Assembly (NCBI GenBank): GCA_003485325.1
Contig: DMZI01000065.1
Location: 1 to 64,000 of the forward strand
Reading direction: 5' to 3'
Length of the DNA stretch: 64,000 bases
Source of the DNA: Desulfotomaculum sp.
Lineage (GTDB): Bacteria; Bacillota; Desulfotomaculia; Desulfotomaculales; Nap2-2B
Each line of letters starts with the position of its first letter. Positions within the stretch are counted from its first letter, which is position 1. Positions 34,090 through 44,236 of the stretch are shown here, in pieces. The translations under genes and the position numbers were made by a program. The notes under the pieces were generated by a model. It saw only the letters and a program-made list of their open reading frames with translations, had not been told where the DNA came from and searched no databases.

Positions 34090-35151
34090 ATGTCTGACGC
34101 ACAGGATAAAACTGAACAAGCGACACCCCGAAAATTACAGGAGGCCAGGCAGTCAGGCCAGGTGGCTAAAAGCGCTGATTTAAACACTGCTTTAATCCTT
34201 CTTTTTATGGCTTCTTTTATTTGGTTAACGAGGGGCTTGTTTTTAAATAATATATCAGGTTTTTTAGCCGGTTTTTTTGAGCATGTACTCAGTACACAGG
34301 GTGACGGGACTGATTTTGTACAGTTTTTCATACGCACATCCCTGCAGGCTTTTTATGTTTTGGCGCCTTTTTTGGCTATTCCTTTGGTAATTGCTATTGG
34401 AGCTAACTTGTTACAGGTAGGTTTTCTTTTTGCGCCAGGCGTTCTGTTGCCTAAAGCCGATCGGCTGAACCCCTTTAATGGGCTTCAGAGGGTATTCTCT
34501 TCCAGGGGATTTTTCGAATTAGCCAAGACATTGCTGAAGATAGCTGTAATAGGCTTTGTAACCTATCGGCTGGTAAGAAACCAACTGCCCGATTTGATTG
34601 AAGTGTTTCGTTGCGGAACCCGTGAGACTGTAATGACTATAGCAAGCTTTGGAACATTAATTTTGCTGTATGGAGGGTTAATTTATTTTTTCCTTGCAAT
34701 CATTGATTATGTTTACCAGCGATTCCAGTACCAGAAAAGTATGCGCATGTCTAAGCGGGAAATTAAAGAAGAAATGCGCCAAACGGAAGGAGATCCTTTA
34801 ATAAAATCCCAAATCAGGCGCAGGCAGAGACAAATTGCTTTTAACCGCATCCAACAGGAAGTACCAAGAGCTACGGTAGTAATTACTAACCCGACCCATT
34901 TTGCGGTTGCCCTGCTATATGAAGACAAGGAAATGGATGCTCCGGAAGTTACTGCTAAAGGCGCTGGTGAAATTGCCTTGCAGATTAAGAAAATAGCCAG
35001 GGAAAGTAATGTTCCCCTGGTTGAGAATAAAGAATTGGCGAAGTTTCTTTACTATAAGGTGGAAATTGGAGAAAAAATTCCTGTAGCTTTATATCAGGTA
35101 GTTGCTGAGATAATAGCTCACGTCTACCGTTTAAAGGGTAGGACCGCTTAG
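34090..35151 (+). CDS. flhB: export switch protein FlhB
   Basis: 353 residues: N-terminal DKTEQATPRKLQEARQSGQV, four membrane segments, then a cytoplasmic domain with the autocleavage site NPTH (VVITNPTHFAVALLYE). FlhB cleavage, together with FliK, changes export specificity. ATG after AGGAGC. Confidence 0.96.
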   Translation: MSDAQDKTEQATPRKLQEARQSGQVAKSADLNTALILLFMASFIWLTRGLFLNNISGFLAGFFEHVLSTQGDGTDFVQFFIRTSLQAFYVLAPFLAIPLVIAIGANLLQVGFLFAPGVLLPKADRLNPFNGLQRVFSSRGFFELAKTLLKIAVIGFVTYRLVRNQLPDLIEVFRCGTRETVMTIASFGTLILLYGGLIYFFLAIIDYVYQRFQYQKSMRMSKREIKEEMRQTEGDPLIKSQIRRRQRQIAFNRIQQEVPRATVVITNPTHFAVALLYEDKEMDAPEVTAKGAGEIALQIKKIARESNVPLVENKELAKFLYYKVEIGEKIPVALYQVVAEIIAHVYRLKGRTA

Positions 35152-35178
35152 TTCAAGCAGCCAGGGGAGGTTATTAAA

Positions 35179-37266
35179 ATGCCGCAGGACTTTTCGACAA
35201 CAGTTAGAAATAACCTGAGCATAAGAAAAAATGGAGATCTAATCGTAGCAGGAGCGGTAATTTTTATTATGCTTCTGATTATGGTCCCCTTATCGCCATT
35301 TTTCCTTGATCTTTTACTTTCCTTTAGCCTGACCCTGGCAATGGTAGTTATTCTAATAACCATGTTTACACTTGAACCACTGCAGTTTTCCATTTTTCCA
35401 ACCCTGCTTTTGGTTACAACGCTTTACCGGCTTGCTTTAAACATATCTTCAACGAGGTTAATCTTAACCCGGGCTGAAGCCGGACATGTAATAGATACTT
35501 TCGGGCACTTTGTAGTCGGAGGAAATTACGTAGTTGGAATTATTGTATTCATAATTATAACAGTAATTCAGTTCGTAGTAATAACAAGCGGGACTACAAG
35601 GATTGCGGAAGTAGCGGCACGCTTTACATTGGATGCGATGCCGGGTAAACAAATGGGGATTGACGCCGATTTCAACGCTGGACTAATCAGTGAAGAAGAA
35701 GCCAGGGGGCGCAGAAAACATATCCAACAGGAAGCAGAATTTTTTGGGGCCATGGACGGCGCAAGTAAATTTGTCAGGGGGGATGCAATAGCCGGTATAA
35801 TTATTATCCTCGTAAATCTGATCGGCGGACTGATCATCGGAGTGCTTCAGATGGGTCTGCCGATCAGTGAAGCAGTAAAAAAATTTACTTTGCTTACAGT
35901 AGGGGACGGGCTGGTGGCACAAATACCTGCGCTGTTAATCTCGACTGCCGCCGGTATCCTCGTTACCCGTACGAGTCAAGAATCAACTCTCGGGCATGAA
36001 GCTTCCAGGCAGTTCTTAAATTTTCCGCGGGCTCTATATCTGGTTGCCGTGGTCCTATTTATTTTAGCTTTGATTCCTACTATGCCTCATCTATTATTTT
36101 TACTTCTAAGCAGCGGTTTTTTTTACCTATCTTACAACTTAACCGGCGAAGAAAAAAGAAGGTCGGCAAGAGAAGAACGAGAAAAGATTCAAAAAACTAA
36201 AGAAGATCAAAAACAACCTGAAAGTGTTGCAAGTTATTTTATGGTTGATCCACTGGAGATTGAAATTGGCTATAATTTGATTCCTTTAACCGACGAATCC
36301 AGAGGGGGAGATTTATTAGCCAGGCTCGCTGCAGTCCGGCGTCAGTGCGCCACCGAGTTAGGCATTTATGTGCGGCCAATCCGCATCAGGGATAATTTAC
36401 AGCTTAATCCGGATACTTACACGTTCATTCTAAAAGGAGTGCTGGCCGGAAAGGGTGAACTTAAACCCGGATACCAACTTGCTTTAATATCTGCTGAGGA
36501 TAATAAACCAGTCAACGGTTTGCCCACCCAGGAACCAACTTTTGGGTTGCCGGCTTATTGGATAGACTCAACGGAAAAAATGCGTCTTGTTGCCCAGGGT
36601 GTTACGGTGGTTGATTGCGCTGCTGTACTGGTTACTCATTTGACCGAGTTTATCAAGAGGCATGCGCATGAATTGCTCAGCAGGCAGGATGTAAAAGATC
36701 TCTGTGAAGCAATCAAGGTCAAAAACCCTGCGGTAGTAGAAGAACTGGTACCCAATGTTTTAAGCCTGGGAGAGATTCAAAAAGTATTGCAGAACCTACT
36801 TAAAGAAAATATACCCATCCGTACCCTGACTTCAATCTTGGAAGCAATCGCCGATGGCGCAAGGTCTTCAAGGAATGCCGACTATTTAACGGAATATGTA
36901 AGATCTGCAATGGGATTAACGATATGCAAGCTTTATATGACGGAAGATGATAAGTTAACGGTTATTACCCTTCATCCGATGTTGGAGCAAAAAATAGTCA
37001 ATTCTCTTCAGGAAAGTCAGTCGGAAGTTTACCCCGTACTGGAAACTAAAACAGTTCAAACGCTTCTGGAAAATGTAAAGAAATCTATTGAAAAGGCTAA
37101 TCTTATGGGCATAAAGCCGGTAATATTATGCTCCGGGAGAGTGCGCCTGCCGTTTAGAAGATTGATTGAGCGTTATTGGCCAAGCCTTGCCGTAATTTCG
37201 TTGAATGAAATTGCGGCGGAAATAAAAGTCGAATCTATTGGAACGGTGAATTTAAATGAAAGTTAA
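35179..37266 (+). CDS. flhA: export gate protein FlhA
   Basis: 695 residues: eight N-terminal membrane segments with the conserved loop FTLDAMPGKQMGIDADFNAG-type motif and DGASKFVRGDAIAG, then a large cytoplasmic ring domain that docks chaperones (VDPLEIEIGYNLIPL, ETKTVQTLLENV). ATG after GGGGAGG; overlaps flhF. Confidence 0.96.
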   Translation: MPQDFSTTVRNNLSIRKNGDLIVAGAVIFIMLLIMVPLSPFFLDLLLSFSLTLAMVVILITMFTLEPLQFSIFPTLLLVTTLYRLALNISSTRLILTRAEAGHVIDTFGHFVVGGNYVVGIIVFIIITVIQFVVITSGTTRIAEVAARFTLDAMPGKQMGIDADFNAGLISEEEARGRRKHIQQEAEFFGAMDGASKFVRGDAIAGIIIILVNLIGGLIIGVLQMGLPISEAVKKFTLLTVGDGLVAQIPALLISTAAGILVTRTSQESTLGHEASRQFLNFPRALYLVAVVLFILALIPTMPHLLFLLLSSGFFYLSYNLTGEEKRRSAREEREKIQKTKEDQKQPESVASYFMVDPLEIEIGYNLIPLTDESRGGDLLARLAAVRRQCATELGIYVRPIRIRDNLQLNPDTYTFILKGVLAGKGELKPGYQLALISAEDNKPVNGLPTQEPTFGLPAYWIDSTEKMRLVAQGVTVVDCAAVLVTHLTEFIKRHAHELLSRQDVKDLCEAIKVKNPAVVEELVPNVLSLGEIQKVLQNLLKENIPIRTLTSILEAIADGARSSRNADYLTEYVRSAMGLTICKLYMTEDDKLTVITLHPMLEQKIVNSLQESQSEVYPVLETKTVQTLLENVKKSIEKANLMGIKPVILCSGRVRLPFRRLIERYWPSLAVISLNEIAAEIKVESIGTVNLNES

Positions 37267-38476
37267 AAAGTACTTTGCAGAGGATATGCAGCAAGCAATT
37301 TCAGAAATAAAAAAAGACATGGGTTCAGAGGCGATTATCATCAGTCAGCGCAGAGTGCGGGGCAAAGGCGTTTTAGGATTTTTTGTCCAACGGCTGGAGG
37401 TTACCGCGGCGCTTGAAGAGAATAACAAAACCAGTTTTAGTTATGAACTGGAACAGGAACTGCAGCAAGATTTGCCTGAATCCGGGCAAAAGTTTCTAAA
37501 CGGGATGCAGTTTGAACAAAATGATTCTGTGGATGCAGAAGAAAGTATTGTACCCGAATCCGAATACAAGTTTAATCCCGCTTTCGCAGATCTGTCTTTA
37601 TATGAAAAGGCGGATCCAAGCTTACCGATACAGGAAGAATTGAAGGAAATGAGGAGTTTGATTGAGCAAATGGTTTCTGCTCATGAGAATAGTAAAGGCG
37701 TCCGCAACGAACATTTGGAACTGTGGAGACATAAATTGCAAACACACGGTCTTGGGGAAGCTTCCATAGACATGCTTCTAAAAATTATTCCTGAAGACTC
37801 CTGGGAGGATGAAAAAAAAGTCAAAAGTCTTTTGACAGATTACTTGTCTGAACTGCTGAAACCTTTGTATAACGGAATACGACCGGGTCAGGTCTTGAGT
37901 TTCATAGGCCCTACAGGTGTAGGCAAAACAACTACCCTGGCCAAGTTAGCTGCACAGCTGGCCTTAAATCAAAGGAAAAAGGTGGCTATTTTAACTATTG
38001 ATACTTATCGAATTGGGGCGATTGAACAACTTCAAACATATGCTGAAATAATCGGTGTGCCCCTGCAGGTAGTTATGTCTCCTGACGAGTTTAAAGATGC
38101 GCTGCTGAAAAATGGAGACAGGGATTATATTCTTATTGATTCTGCGGGCCAGCCTTTCTCGAAGGATGATCAGTCTCAGGAATTGCAGGCATTCTTGCGG
38201 GAAGTAGACAAGCCCCATGATGTTTTTTTAGTCCTCAGCAGCAATACAAAAAGCGCTGATCTATTGCAGGCTGCAGCGTATTTTATGCCCTGCGGTTATA
38301 ACAAGCTGATTTTTACTAAATCTGACGAGACGCTTTCGCAGGGTTCGATACTGGATGTGATTAATAAGGTTAAACTGCCGGTTATTTATATAACTAACGG
38401 CCAAAACGTACCTGATGACATTTTGAAAATGGAATATCATAGTTTAGCTTCTTTTATACTGGACGGGGTTGATTAG
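37256..38476 (+). CDS. flhF: SRP-type GTPase FlhF
   Basis: 406 residues. N-terminal FAEDMQQAISEIKKDMGSEA, a variable B region, and an SRP-GTPase NG domain with G1 GPTGVGKTTTLAKLAAQL near residue 220, LTIDTYRIGAIEQLQTYAEI, a G3-like DSAGQ and G4 FTKSDET. Sets the place and number of flagella together with FlhG. The DSAG and TKSD motifs differ slightly from DTAG and TKLD. Confidence 0.94.
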   Translation: MKVKKYFAEDMQQAISEIKKDMGSEAIIISQRRVRGKGVLGFFVQRLEVTAALEENNKTSFSYELEQELQQDLPESGQKFLNGMQFEQNDSVDAEESIVPESEYKFNPAFADLSLYEKADPSLPIQEELKEMRSLIEQMVSAHENSKGVRNEHLELWRHKLQTHGLGEASIDMLLKIIPEDSWEDEKKVKSLLTDYLSELLKPLYNGIRPGQVLSFIGPTGVGKTTTLAKLAAQLALNQRKKVAILTIDTYRIGAIEQLQTYAEIIGVPLQVVMSPDEFKDALLKNGDRDYILIDSAGQPFSKDDQSQELQAFLREVDKPHDVFLVLSSNTKSADLLQAAAYFMPCGYNKLIFTKSDETLSQGSILDVINKVKLPVIYITNGQNVPDDILKMEYHSLASFILDGVD

Positions 38477-38478
38477 AA

Positions 38479-39393
38479 GTGCCGGATGATCAGGCTGCCT
38501 CATTGAGAATATTGGCTAAAGAAAAAAGACTTGGCAAACAGAAATTGGGCTTTCCGGAGTCCGGAGGAGGTCCCGTTGTTATTGCTGTTACAAGCGGCAA
38601 GGGCGGAGTCGGTAAAACGAGTATGGTGGTTAACCTGGGGCTTCTTTTAGCCAAGCAGAGGGTTCGGACAGTAATTTTAGATGCAGACCTGGGCCTGGCT
38701 AATGTTGAAGTGCTGGTTGGAATTGTCCCGCCTTATTCTATTTATGATGTGCTGTACGGCAATAAAACCTTTCAGGACATCTTGATCAATGGCCCTTTTG
38801 ATTTACAGATTGTGTCCGGTGGTTCAGGTTTGCAGGAACTTGCCAATATAGAGCAGTCGCAGCGGGAAAGGCTGATCAGCAGTTTGGCTTTTTTCCAGGA
38901 TAAAACAGAAATTTTGTTAATTGATACGGGAGCGGGCATTTCACGTAACGTATTGGGATTTGTTGCAGCTGCCGGGGAAGTGATAGTGGTAGTTACACCG
39001 GAACCAACATCTTTAACTGACGCTTACAGTCTGATTAAAGTTTTAGCAAAATTCGAAGTACACGAAAGGGTTTTTTTTATTGTAAACCAGGCCTCAAGTG
39101 AACAGGAAGCTGTTTTAACGGCGGAAAGAATTATCCTGGTTACAAACAAGTTTTTGCGTAATATAAAGTTAGAATATTTAGGTTTTATTTTGAAGGATAA
39201 TGTTGTTGTGGAGGCTGTAAAAAACCAGACTCCCTTTGTCATATTGCATCCAAACAGCCAGGCGACAAAAAGTCTTACTCAGATATCAATTGAACTAAAT
39301 AATTTAATTGGAAGAAAGGATTACTTGACCGACTTTAAAGATCCTATTGGGATGAAATCATTTATACAAAAGCTGCTCAGACTCTATAAATAA
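38479..39393 (+). CDS. flhG: MinD-like ATPase FlhG (YlxH)
   Basis: 304 residues of the ParA/MinD family: deviant Walker A SGKGGVGKTSMVVNLG near residue 40, ILDADLGLANVEVLVG, and LLIDTGAGIS. An N-terminal DQAASLR peptide may stimulate FlhF GTPase as in known FlhG proteins. Start GTG, three bases after flhF. Confidence 0.93.
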   Translation: MPDDQAASLRILAKEKRLGKQKLGFPESGGGPVVIAVTSGKGGVGKTSMVVNLGLLLAKQRVRTVILDADLGLANVEVLVGIVPPYSIYDVLYGNKTFQDILINGPFDLQIVSGGSGLQELANIEQSQRERLISSLAFFQDKTEILLIDTGAGISRNVLGFVAAAGEVIVVVTPEPTSLTDAYSLIKVLAKFEVHERVFFIVNQASSEQEAVLTAERIILVTNKFLRNIKLEYLGFILKDNVVVEAVKNQTPFVILHPNSQATKSLTQISIELNNLIGRKDYLTDFKDPIGMKSFIQKLLRLYK

Positions 39394-39434
39394 CCAAGGT
39401 TAATAATATAATAAACAAAAAAAAGGAGCCAAAG

Positions 39435-40112
39435 TTGTCAAAAGAAACACTAAATGAGCAAGTTCAATTAAGAATCAACCTTCCGGTAAGGATCGCCAGA
39501 AGCAATGAGAAAGCTTTTTATTCTTCTACCATACAGGATATCGGAGATGATTTTGTTACAATTATGGCGCCTCTACAAGAGGGCTATCCCTTGCTCCTTC
39601 AGCCAGGTGAAAGAATAATGGGGCGCTTTACTCAGGGCAGGAAAAGTTTTTATTTTTATACGTTTGTTTTAGGCAGGCATAAAGAAAACGGGATAATTTT
39701 CTTAGAGCTATCGATGCCTGAAGAAATAAAAGAAGATCAGCAAAGATTGGCTATTCGCCTTCCTATTCTTCTGGATATAGAAAAATCCGCGTTATCCTCA
39801 GTAAAAGAAGGCGAAGAACCGGTTTACGAAAAGACAAAAGCTCTTGACTTAAGCGCAGGGGGAATGAAAATAACAAGCAACCTCGAGTACCCAATAGGGA
39901 CTATATTTTCAATTCGATTTTCCCTTGAATTTAACGGAAGCGGGATCAGTCAGTCCGTGCAGTTTATAACAAGAGCTCTTTTAGTATATTGCAAGGAAAT
40001 AGAAAAACGGAAGCTTTACCACATTGGGGTTGAATTTATCGATTTGAAGGAACCCCAAAGGGACAAAATATTTAAATTTATTTTTAACAAGATGTCTAAA
40101 AGAATGGTTTAA
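39435..40112 (+). CDS. ycgR: PilZ-domain flagellar brake protein (YcgR/YpfA)
   Basis: 225 residues: N-terminal YcgR domain followed by PilZ. Both c-di-GMP binding motifs are present: RLAIR (RxxxR, about residue 105) and DLSAGGMKI (D/NxSxxG, about 139). TTG start after AAAGGAG. It would bind c-di-GMP and slow the motor, linking to the CBS-GGDEF protein at 1452. Confidence 0.92.
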   Translation: MSKETLNEQVQLRINLPVRIARSNEKAFYSSTIQDIGDDFVTIMAPLQEGYPLLLQPGERIMGRFTQGRKSFYFYTFVLGRHKENGIIFLELSMPEEIKEDQQRLAIRLPILLDIEKSALSSVKEGEEPVYEKTKALDLSAGGMKITSNLEYPIGTIFSIRFSLEFNGSGISQSVQFITRALLVYCKEIEKRKLYHIGVEFIDLKEPQRDKIFKFIFNKMSKRMV

Positions 40113-40127
40113 CGCAGGAGAGATAAT

Positions 40128-40865
40128 ATGGAAGCGAAAGAAAAGGAGCTTTGGGAACAGTACCAAAGAAATCCCGATTTCCAGACAAAAGAAAAACTAG
40201 TCACGAATTACCTGCCGCTTGTTAAATATTTAGCTGGCAGGATGGCCATTCATTTGCCGGCAGGTATTGGCAAGGAAGACCTGGAGAGTTGCGGGGTTAT
40301 GGGCTTACTGGAAGCAATAAAGAAGTTTGTTCCTGAAAGGGGAACAAATTTTACAAGCTTTGCTCAACAACGAATTAAAGGGGCAATGATTGATGAGATA
40401 CGCCGGCTCTCCTGGGTTCCCCGCCGTTTATGGCAGCAGATTAATATGGTTGAACAAGCAAAAAAAGAAATTACACTGGCTGGCAAAGAGGTTAATGAAA
40501 GCAATTTGATAGAAAAAACCGGCCTTTCGCAAGAAAACCTGAAAAAAATAAATGGATTCTCCAAACAGATGCAGGTTACCTCTTTAGATCAGGATAATTT
40601 TTTAGAAGGTAAAAACCTGCTTGAATTTACCAATTCCGAACCGCTTGATGTCGTGCTGAAAAACGAAAAACATGAAATTCTTACACGGGCTATTTCCTTT
40701 TTAGAAAGCAGGGACAAGCTTATTTTAGCCTTGTACTATCAGGAAAGGCTCACTTTAAAAGAAATAAGTCTGGTATTGAATGTTACCGAGTCGAGAGTTT
40801 GTCAGCTGCATTCGCGGGCTATCTCACGTTTACGCGATAAACTGAAGGAGATGTCATATGTCTGA
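40128..40865 (+). CDS. fliA: sigma-28 factor FliA (SigD)
   Basis: 245 residues with sigma-70 regions 2, 3 and 4: LVTNYLPLVKYLAGRMAIHLP, GTNFTSFAQQRIKGAMIDEIR, WVPRRLWQQ, and the HTH LTLKEISLVLNVTESRVCQLHSRA-type region 4. Drives flagellin and other late genes; antagonised by FlgM at 18.3 kb. ATG after AGGAGAG. Overlaps the next gene by 8 bases. Confidence 0.95.
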   Translation: MEAKEKELWEQYQRNPDFQTKEKLVTNYLPLVKYLAGRMAIHLPAGIGKEDLESCGVMGLLEAIKKFVPERGTNFTSFAQQRIKGAMIDEIRRLSWVPRRLWQQINMVEQAKKEITLAGKEVNESNLIEKTGLSQENLKKINGFSKQMQVTSLDQDNFLEGKNLLEFTNSEPLDVVLKNEKHEILTRAISFLESRDKLILALYYQERLTLKEISLVLNVTESRVCQLHSRAISRLRDKLKEMSYV

Positions 40866-41349
40866 TCTCATGGATATCATAAATTTACTAATCAATTTTT
40901 TTCAGGCCCAGAAGCTTTATATCTGCCTTGGGCTAGGGTTGTTCGTTTTAATAATAGGAGTTGTTTTAACGTTTGTTCTAAGGAATATTGCAAGAGCCGA
41001 AAAAGATCAAAAAGAAACAACCGATAACCAGGCCAAGCTAAAAAATCTTCAGGATCTGCATCATATCGGAGATGAAAGGGAAATACCAGACGAACTTTTA
41101 ACGAAAATTAATAAACTGATGGAGCTTGGAGAACAAATAAAAGACTCGTTAGCAAGGATCGAAAGCAATCAGGCTAAAGCTTTGAATAACTATCCTGAGG
41201 AAAGCCTTCTAACCCTGGATGAACGTATTTATCAAGCTTATAAAAAGGGACTGGGGGTTTCGGAACTAGCTGTCGAGTTCGGACGGCCCAAGGGAGAAGT
41301 AGAATTAATTTTAAATTTGTATAAAAGTAAATTAAGGAAGGAGGGTTAA
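40858..41349 (+). CDS. SwrB/YlxL-like membrane protein (DUF6115)
   Basis: 163 residues: one N-terminal membrane helix (LYICLGLGLFVLIIGVVLTF), a charged helical linker, and a C-terminal HTH-like segment (RIYQAYKKGLGVSELAVEFG, PKGEVELILNLYKSK). This layout and the position after fliA match Bacillus SwrB/YlxL, which activates the basal-body export switch. The tail resembles the DUF6115 family. Confidence 0.75.
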   Translation: MSDLMDIINLLINFFQAQKLYICLGLGLFVLIIGVVLTFVLRNIARAEKDQKETTDNQAKLKNLQDLHHIGDEREIPDELLTKINKLMELGEQIKDSLARIESNQAKALNNYPEESLLTLDERIYQAYKKGLGVSELAVEFGRPKGEVELILNLYKSKLRKEG

Positions 41350-41350
41350 A

Positions 41351-42118
41351 GTGATTCAGGGAATATTCATCAGTTCAGCCGCACTTAATGTTCAGCAGGA
41401 GAGACTGGACCTTTTGTCTCAAGATTTGGAAAATATTAATACTTGCGGTTATAAAAAGAGATCTTTGATTATTGAAAACAGTTTCAAGGATTTAGTTAAT
41501 GATAACACAGAAAGTATGGATGGTAAAAATTCAGAAGATATACCAGATATTAACAACGGCAATCTAATTCCCTTTATCGCCCAGGGTTTTACAGACTTTT
41601 CCCCTGCAGTCGCGAAGGAAACAAAAGTACCGACCGATTTTATACTGAATTCGGAAGGTTTCTTTGTTATCCAGACTCCGGATAAAGAGCAATACACCAG
41701 GAACGGGTCCTTTTTAATCGACGCTGATGGTTATCTTGTGACCATGTCCGGAAACAAGGTTTTGGGGAAAGATGGATCGCTTAAGGTAGGCGGCCGGGAT
41801 TTTCTTCTGGAAAAAGACGGCAGCATTACTGTCAATGGACAATTGGCAGGTAAAATTAAAGTTGTTACATTTAATGAACCACAGTTGCTTCTGGACGAGG
41901 GTAGCGGCTGCTTTAGCCAGCCGCCTCAAGGAGCCGGACTGAAGGAAGAAGAAAATCCGCAGGTTAGCCGGGGATTTTTGGAACAAGCAAATGTTGACCT
42001 TACCGATGATATGGTTAAAATGATCGAAATCTCCAGGACGTACGAAGCTAATCAGCGTGTATTCCACACTCAAGATGATTTATTGGGGAAGGCAATACAG
42101 ATAGGTAACGCAAAATAA
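41351..42118 (+). CDS. flgG: flagellar rod protein (FlgF/FlgG family)
   Basis: 255 residues: N-terminal IFISSAALNVQQERLDLLSQDLENINTCGYKK is a diverged rod motif (ENINTCGYKK), then TDFILNSEGFFVIQTPDKEQYTR-type D1 region and NVDLTDDMVKMIEISRTYEANQRV at the end. GTG start. Only one gene of this type lies here, where many Firmicutes have two in tandem. Confidence 0.88.
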   Translation: MIQGIFISSAALNVQQERLDLLSQDLENINTCGYKKRSLIIENSFKDLVNDNTESMDGKNSEDIPDINNGNLIPFIAQGFTDFSPAVAKETKVPTDFILNSEGFFVIQTPDKEQYTRNGSFLIDADGYLVTMSGNKVLGKDGSLKVGGRDFLLEKDGSITVNGQLAGKIKVVTFNEPQLLLDEGSGCFSQPPQGAGLKEEENPQVSRGFLEQANVDLTDDMVKMIEISRTYEANQRVFHTQDDLLGKAIQIGNAK

Positions 42119-42250
42119 AAAAGCCCAAAAAGAGCAACTTCTAAATTGGTTGTTGAAGAACACAGGTTTTTTAGAAAGTATTTTTTGAATTAGACAAGGA
42201 AGGCAACTGTCTGGGAGGTTTAATCTGTCCCGTTAAAGGGGGAATAACAA

Positions 42251-42844
42251 TTGGACGATATTCAATTAGATGCTTTAAGGGAAACATGTAACATAGGTCT
42301 GGGCCATGCCAGTACAGCCCTTGCTGCCATGACCGGCAAGAAAATAGATATGGCCGTTCCGAGAGCTTCCTTTTTGCCCCTGGAAGAAGCAGTATCCCTT
42401 GGGGGTGAACCGGAAAAAGAAGTATCCTGTATTAATATGTCAATAACAGGTGATATTCCAGGTTTGGTTATTTTTATGTTTGACGCTCCCAGTACCTTTA
42501 TGCTTGTGGATATGGTTTCGGGTCTGCCCGAAGGGACTACCGGAGAACTTGATGAGATGTCAAAGTCTGTAATCAGGGAAACGGGCAACATTCTGTCAGG
42601 TTCTTTTATTAGCGCAATAGGCAACCTGACAGGTCTGAAAATGTACACCGAGGTGCCTGAACTTGCTTTTGACATGCTGTGTGCAACTTTGTGCAGCGCG
42701 CTGACACAGCATAATTATACCGATGACCAGCTTCTGCTAATTGAAACTATTATAGGTGAAATTGACAGGCAAATAAAGGGCTATTTTTTCTTCATGACTT
42801 CTCCGGAAAATCTGGAAAAGCTCTTCAAAGCATTACTATTTTAA
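42251..42844 (+). CDS. cheC: CheY-P phosphatase CheC
   Basis: 197 residues with the two CheC active-site motifs ETCNIGLGHASTALA (near residue 11) and ETGNILSGSFISAIG (near residue 110). CheC dephosphorylates CheY-P and in Bacillus works with CheD, encoded at 45343. Start TTG after GGGGG. Preceded by a 132-base gap with no clear terminator. Confidence 0.92.
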   Translation: MDDIQLDALRETCNIGLGHASTALAAMTGKKIDMAVPRASFLPLEEAVSLGGEPEKEVSCINMSITGDIPGLVIFMFDAPSTFMLVDMVSGLPEGTTGELDEMSKSVIRETGNILSGSFISAIGNLTGLKMYTEVPELAFDMLCATLCSALTQHNYTDDQLLLIETIIGEIDRQIKGYFFFMTSPENLEKLFKALLF

Positions 42845-42860
42845 AGGAGAGTACAAAAAT

Positions 42861-43226
42861 ATGAGGCGCATTTTAATTGTTGACGATGCCGCTTTTATGC
42901 GGATGATGATCAAGAACATTGTTGTAAAAAATAGTTACGAAGTTGTTGGTGAAGCGGAAAACGGCGCTGTTGCGTACGAGTTGTATAAGGAGTTAAAACC
43001 AGATGTAGTGACTATGGACATAACAATGCCGGAAGTAAACGGGATTGAAGGAATTAAAAAGATTCGCGAGTTTGATCCCAAGGCAAAAATAATCGTTTGC
43101 AGCGCAATGGGGCAGGAAGCAATAGTAATGGAAGCTATCCAGGCGGGTGCAAAAGATTTTATTGTCAAGCCTTTTCAACAGGAACGCATATTGCAAGCCC
43201 TGGAAAGGGTTCAGGCCCGCGCATAG
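42861..43226 (+). CDS. cheY: chemotaxis response regulator CheY
   Basis: 121 residues, a stand-alone receiver: acidic pair D8/D9 (LIVDDAAFMR), phospho-acceptor D53 in VVTMDITMPEVNG, S in VCSAMGQ and the lysine in VKPFQ. Acts on FliM and FliY, both just downstream. Confidence 0.96.
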   Translation: MRRILIVDDAAFMRMMIKNIVVKNSYEVVGEAENGAVAYELYKELKPDVVTMDITMPEVNGIEGIKKIREFDPKAKIIVCSAMGQEAIVMEAIQAGAKDFIVKPFQQERILQALERVQARA

Positions 43227-43240
43227 TTGGGGATGATTAA

Positions 43241-44221
43241 GTGAAAGAAAAAGAGATTCTTTCCCAGTCTGAAATTGATGCCCTGCTTACTGATATTTCA
43301 ACTGGAAAAGCAGAGGTTACCGATTTTAAGGAAGCAGAAAAAGCAGAAAAGAAACTTCATTATAAGTTTTACGATTTCCGGAGCCCAGATAAATTTTCTA
43401 AAGAACAACTTCGTACCTTGAGTACTCTACATGACAATTTTGCACGCTTGCTGTCAAGCTTTCTATCGGCTTACCTTCGTTATAACTGCAACGTACGGGT
43501 GGCTTCAGTCGAGCAGTTTACCTTTGATGATTTCATCCGTTCCGTACCAACACCAACAATTTTAAATGTTTTTTCTGCAAAACCTTGCAAGGGACTTGCC
43601 ATAATGGAAACAAACCCTCAATTCATATTTCCTGTTATAGACCTGATGTTTGGTGGTTCTGGTGAAATGCCATCACAGGTCCGCAATCTTACTGAAATAG
43701 AGATGTCCGTTGTGCGTCAGCTGAATACACAGATTTTAAGCTACCTCAAGCTGGCCTGGACAGACGTTTTTGACATTATACCGCAGCTTGAGGCAATAGA
43801 GGCCAATCCGCGGCTTTATCAGGTTGTTTCTCCCGCAGAAATAGTTGCCGTTGTTACTCTTACTACTGTATTAGGTCCTACACGGGGACTGATTAATTTT
43901 TGCTTTCCGTACCTCTTGCTTGAGCCCGTGTTATCCAATATCTCCAAGTATTATAGTTTTAACCAGACCTTTGAGGTTAGTGAAGAGGTAAAAAACATAC
44001 GTTACTGGATTGAAAAGGCCGAGGTTGATTTAAGCGTCGTTCTGGGTGACGCCGTTATAATGGTCAGAGACTTTCTTACGCTATCGGAGGGGGACGTGTT
44101 ATCCCTGGACAAGCAAATCAACCAGGAGTTGGACATGTACGTTGGAGACCAGTTGAAATTTAAAGTGCAGGCGGGTTATTTGAAGCGGAACCTGGCAATT
44201 CAGGTAAATGCCCTCAGTTAG
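43241..44221 (+). CDS. fliM: motor switch protein FliM
   Basis: 326 residues: N-terminal CheY-binding peptide LSQSEIDALLTDI, a CheC-like middle domain, and a C-terminal SpoA domain (VVLGDAVIMVRDFLTLSEGD). GTG start. C-ring component. Confidence 0.95.
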   Translation: MKEKEILSQSEIDALLTDISTGKAEVTDFKEAEKAEKKLHYKFYDFRSPDKFSKEQLRTLSTLHDNFARLLSSFLSAYLRYNCNVRVASVEQFTFDDFIRSVPTPTILNVFSAKPCKGLAIMETNPQFIFPVIDLMFGGSGEMPSQVRNLTEIEMSVVRQLNTQILSYLKLAWTDVFDIIPQLEAIEANPRLYQVVSPAEIVAVVTLTTVLGPTRGLINFCFPYLLLEPVLSNISKYYSFNQTFEVSEEVKNIRYWIEKAEVDLSVVLGDAVIMVRDFLTLSEGDVLSLDKQINQELDMYVGDQLKFKVQAGYLKRNLAIQVNALS

Positions 44222-44236
44222 AAAGGTGGATAATAA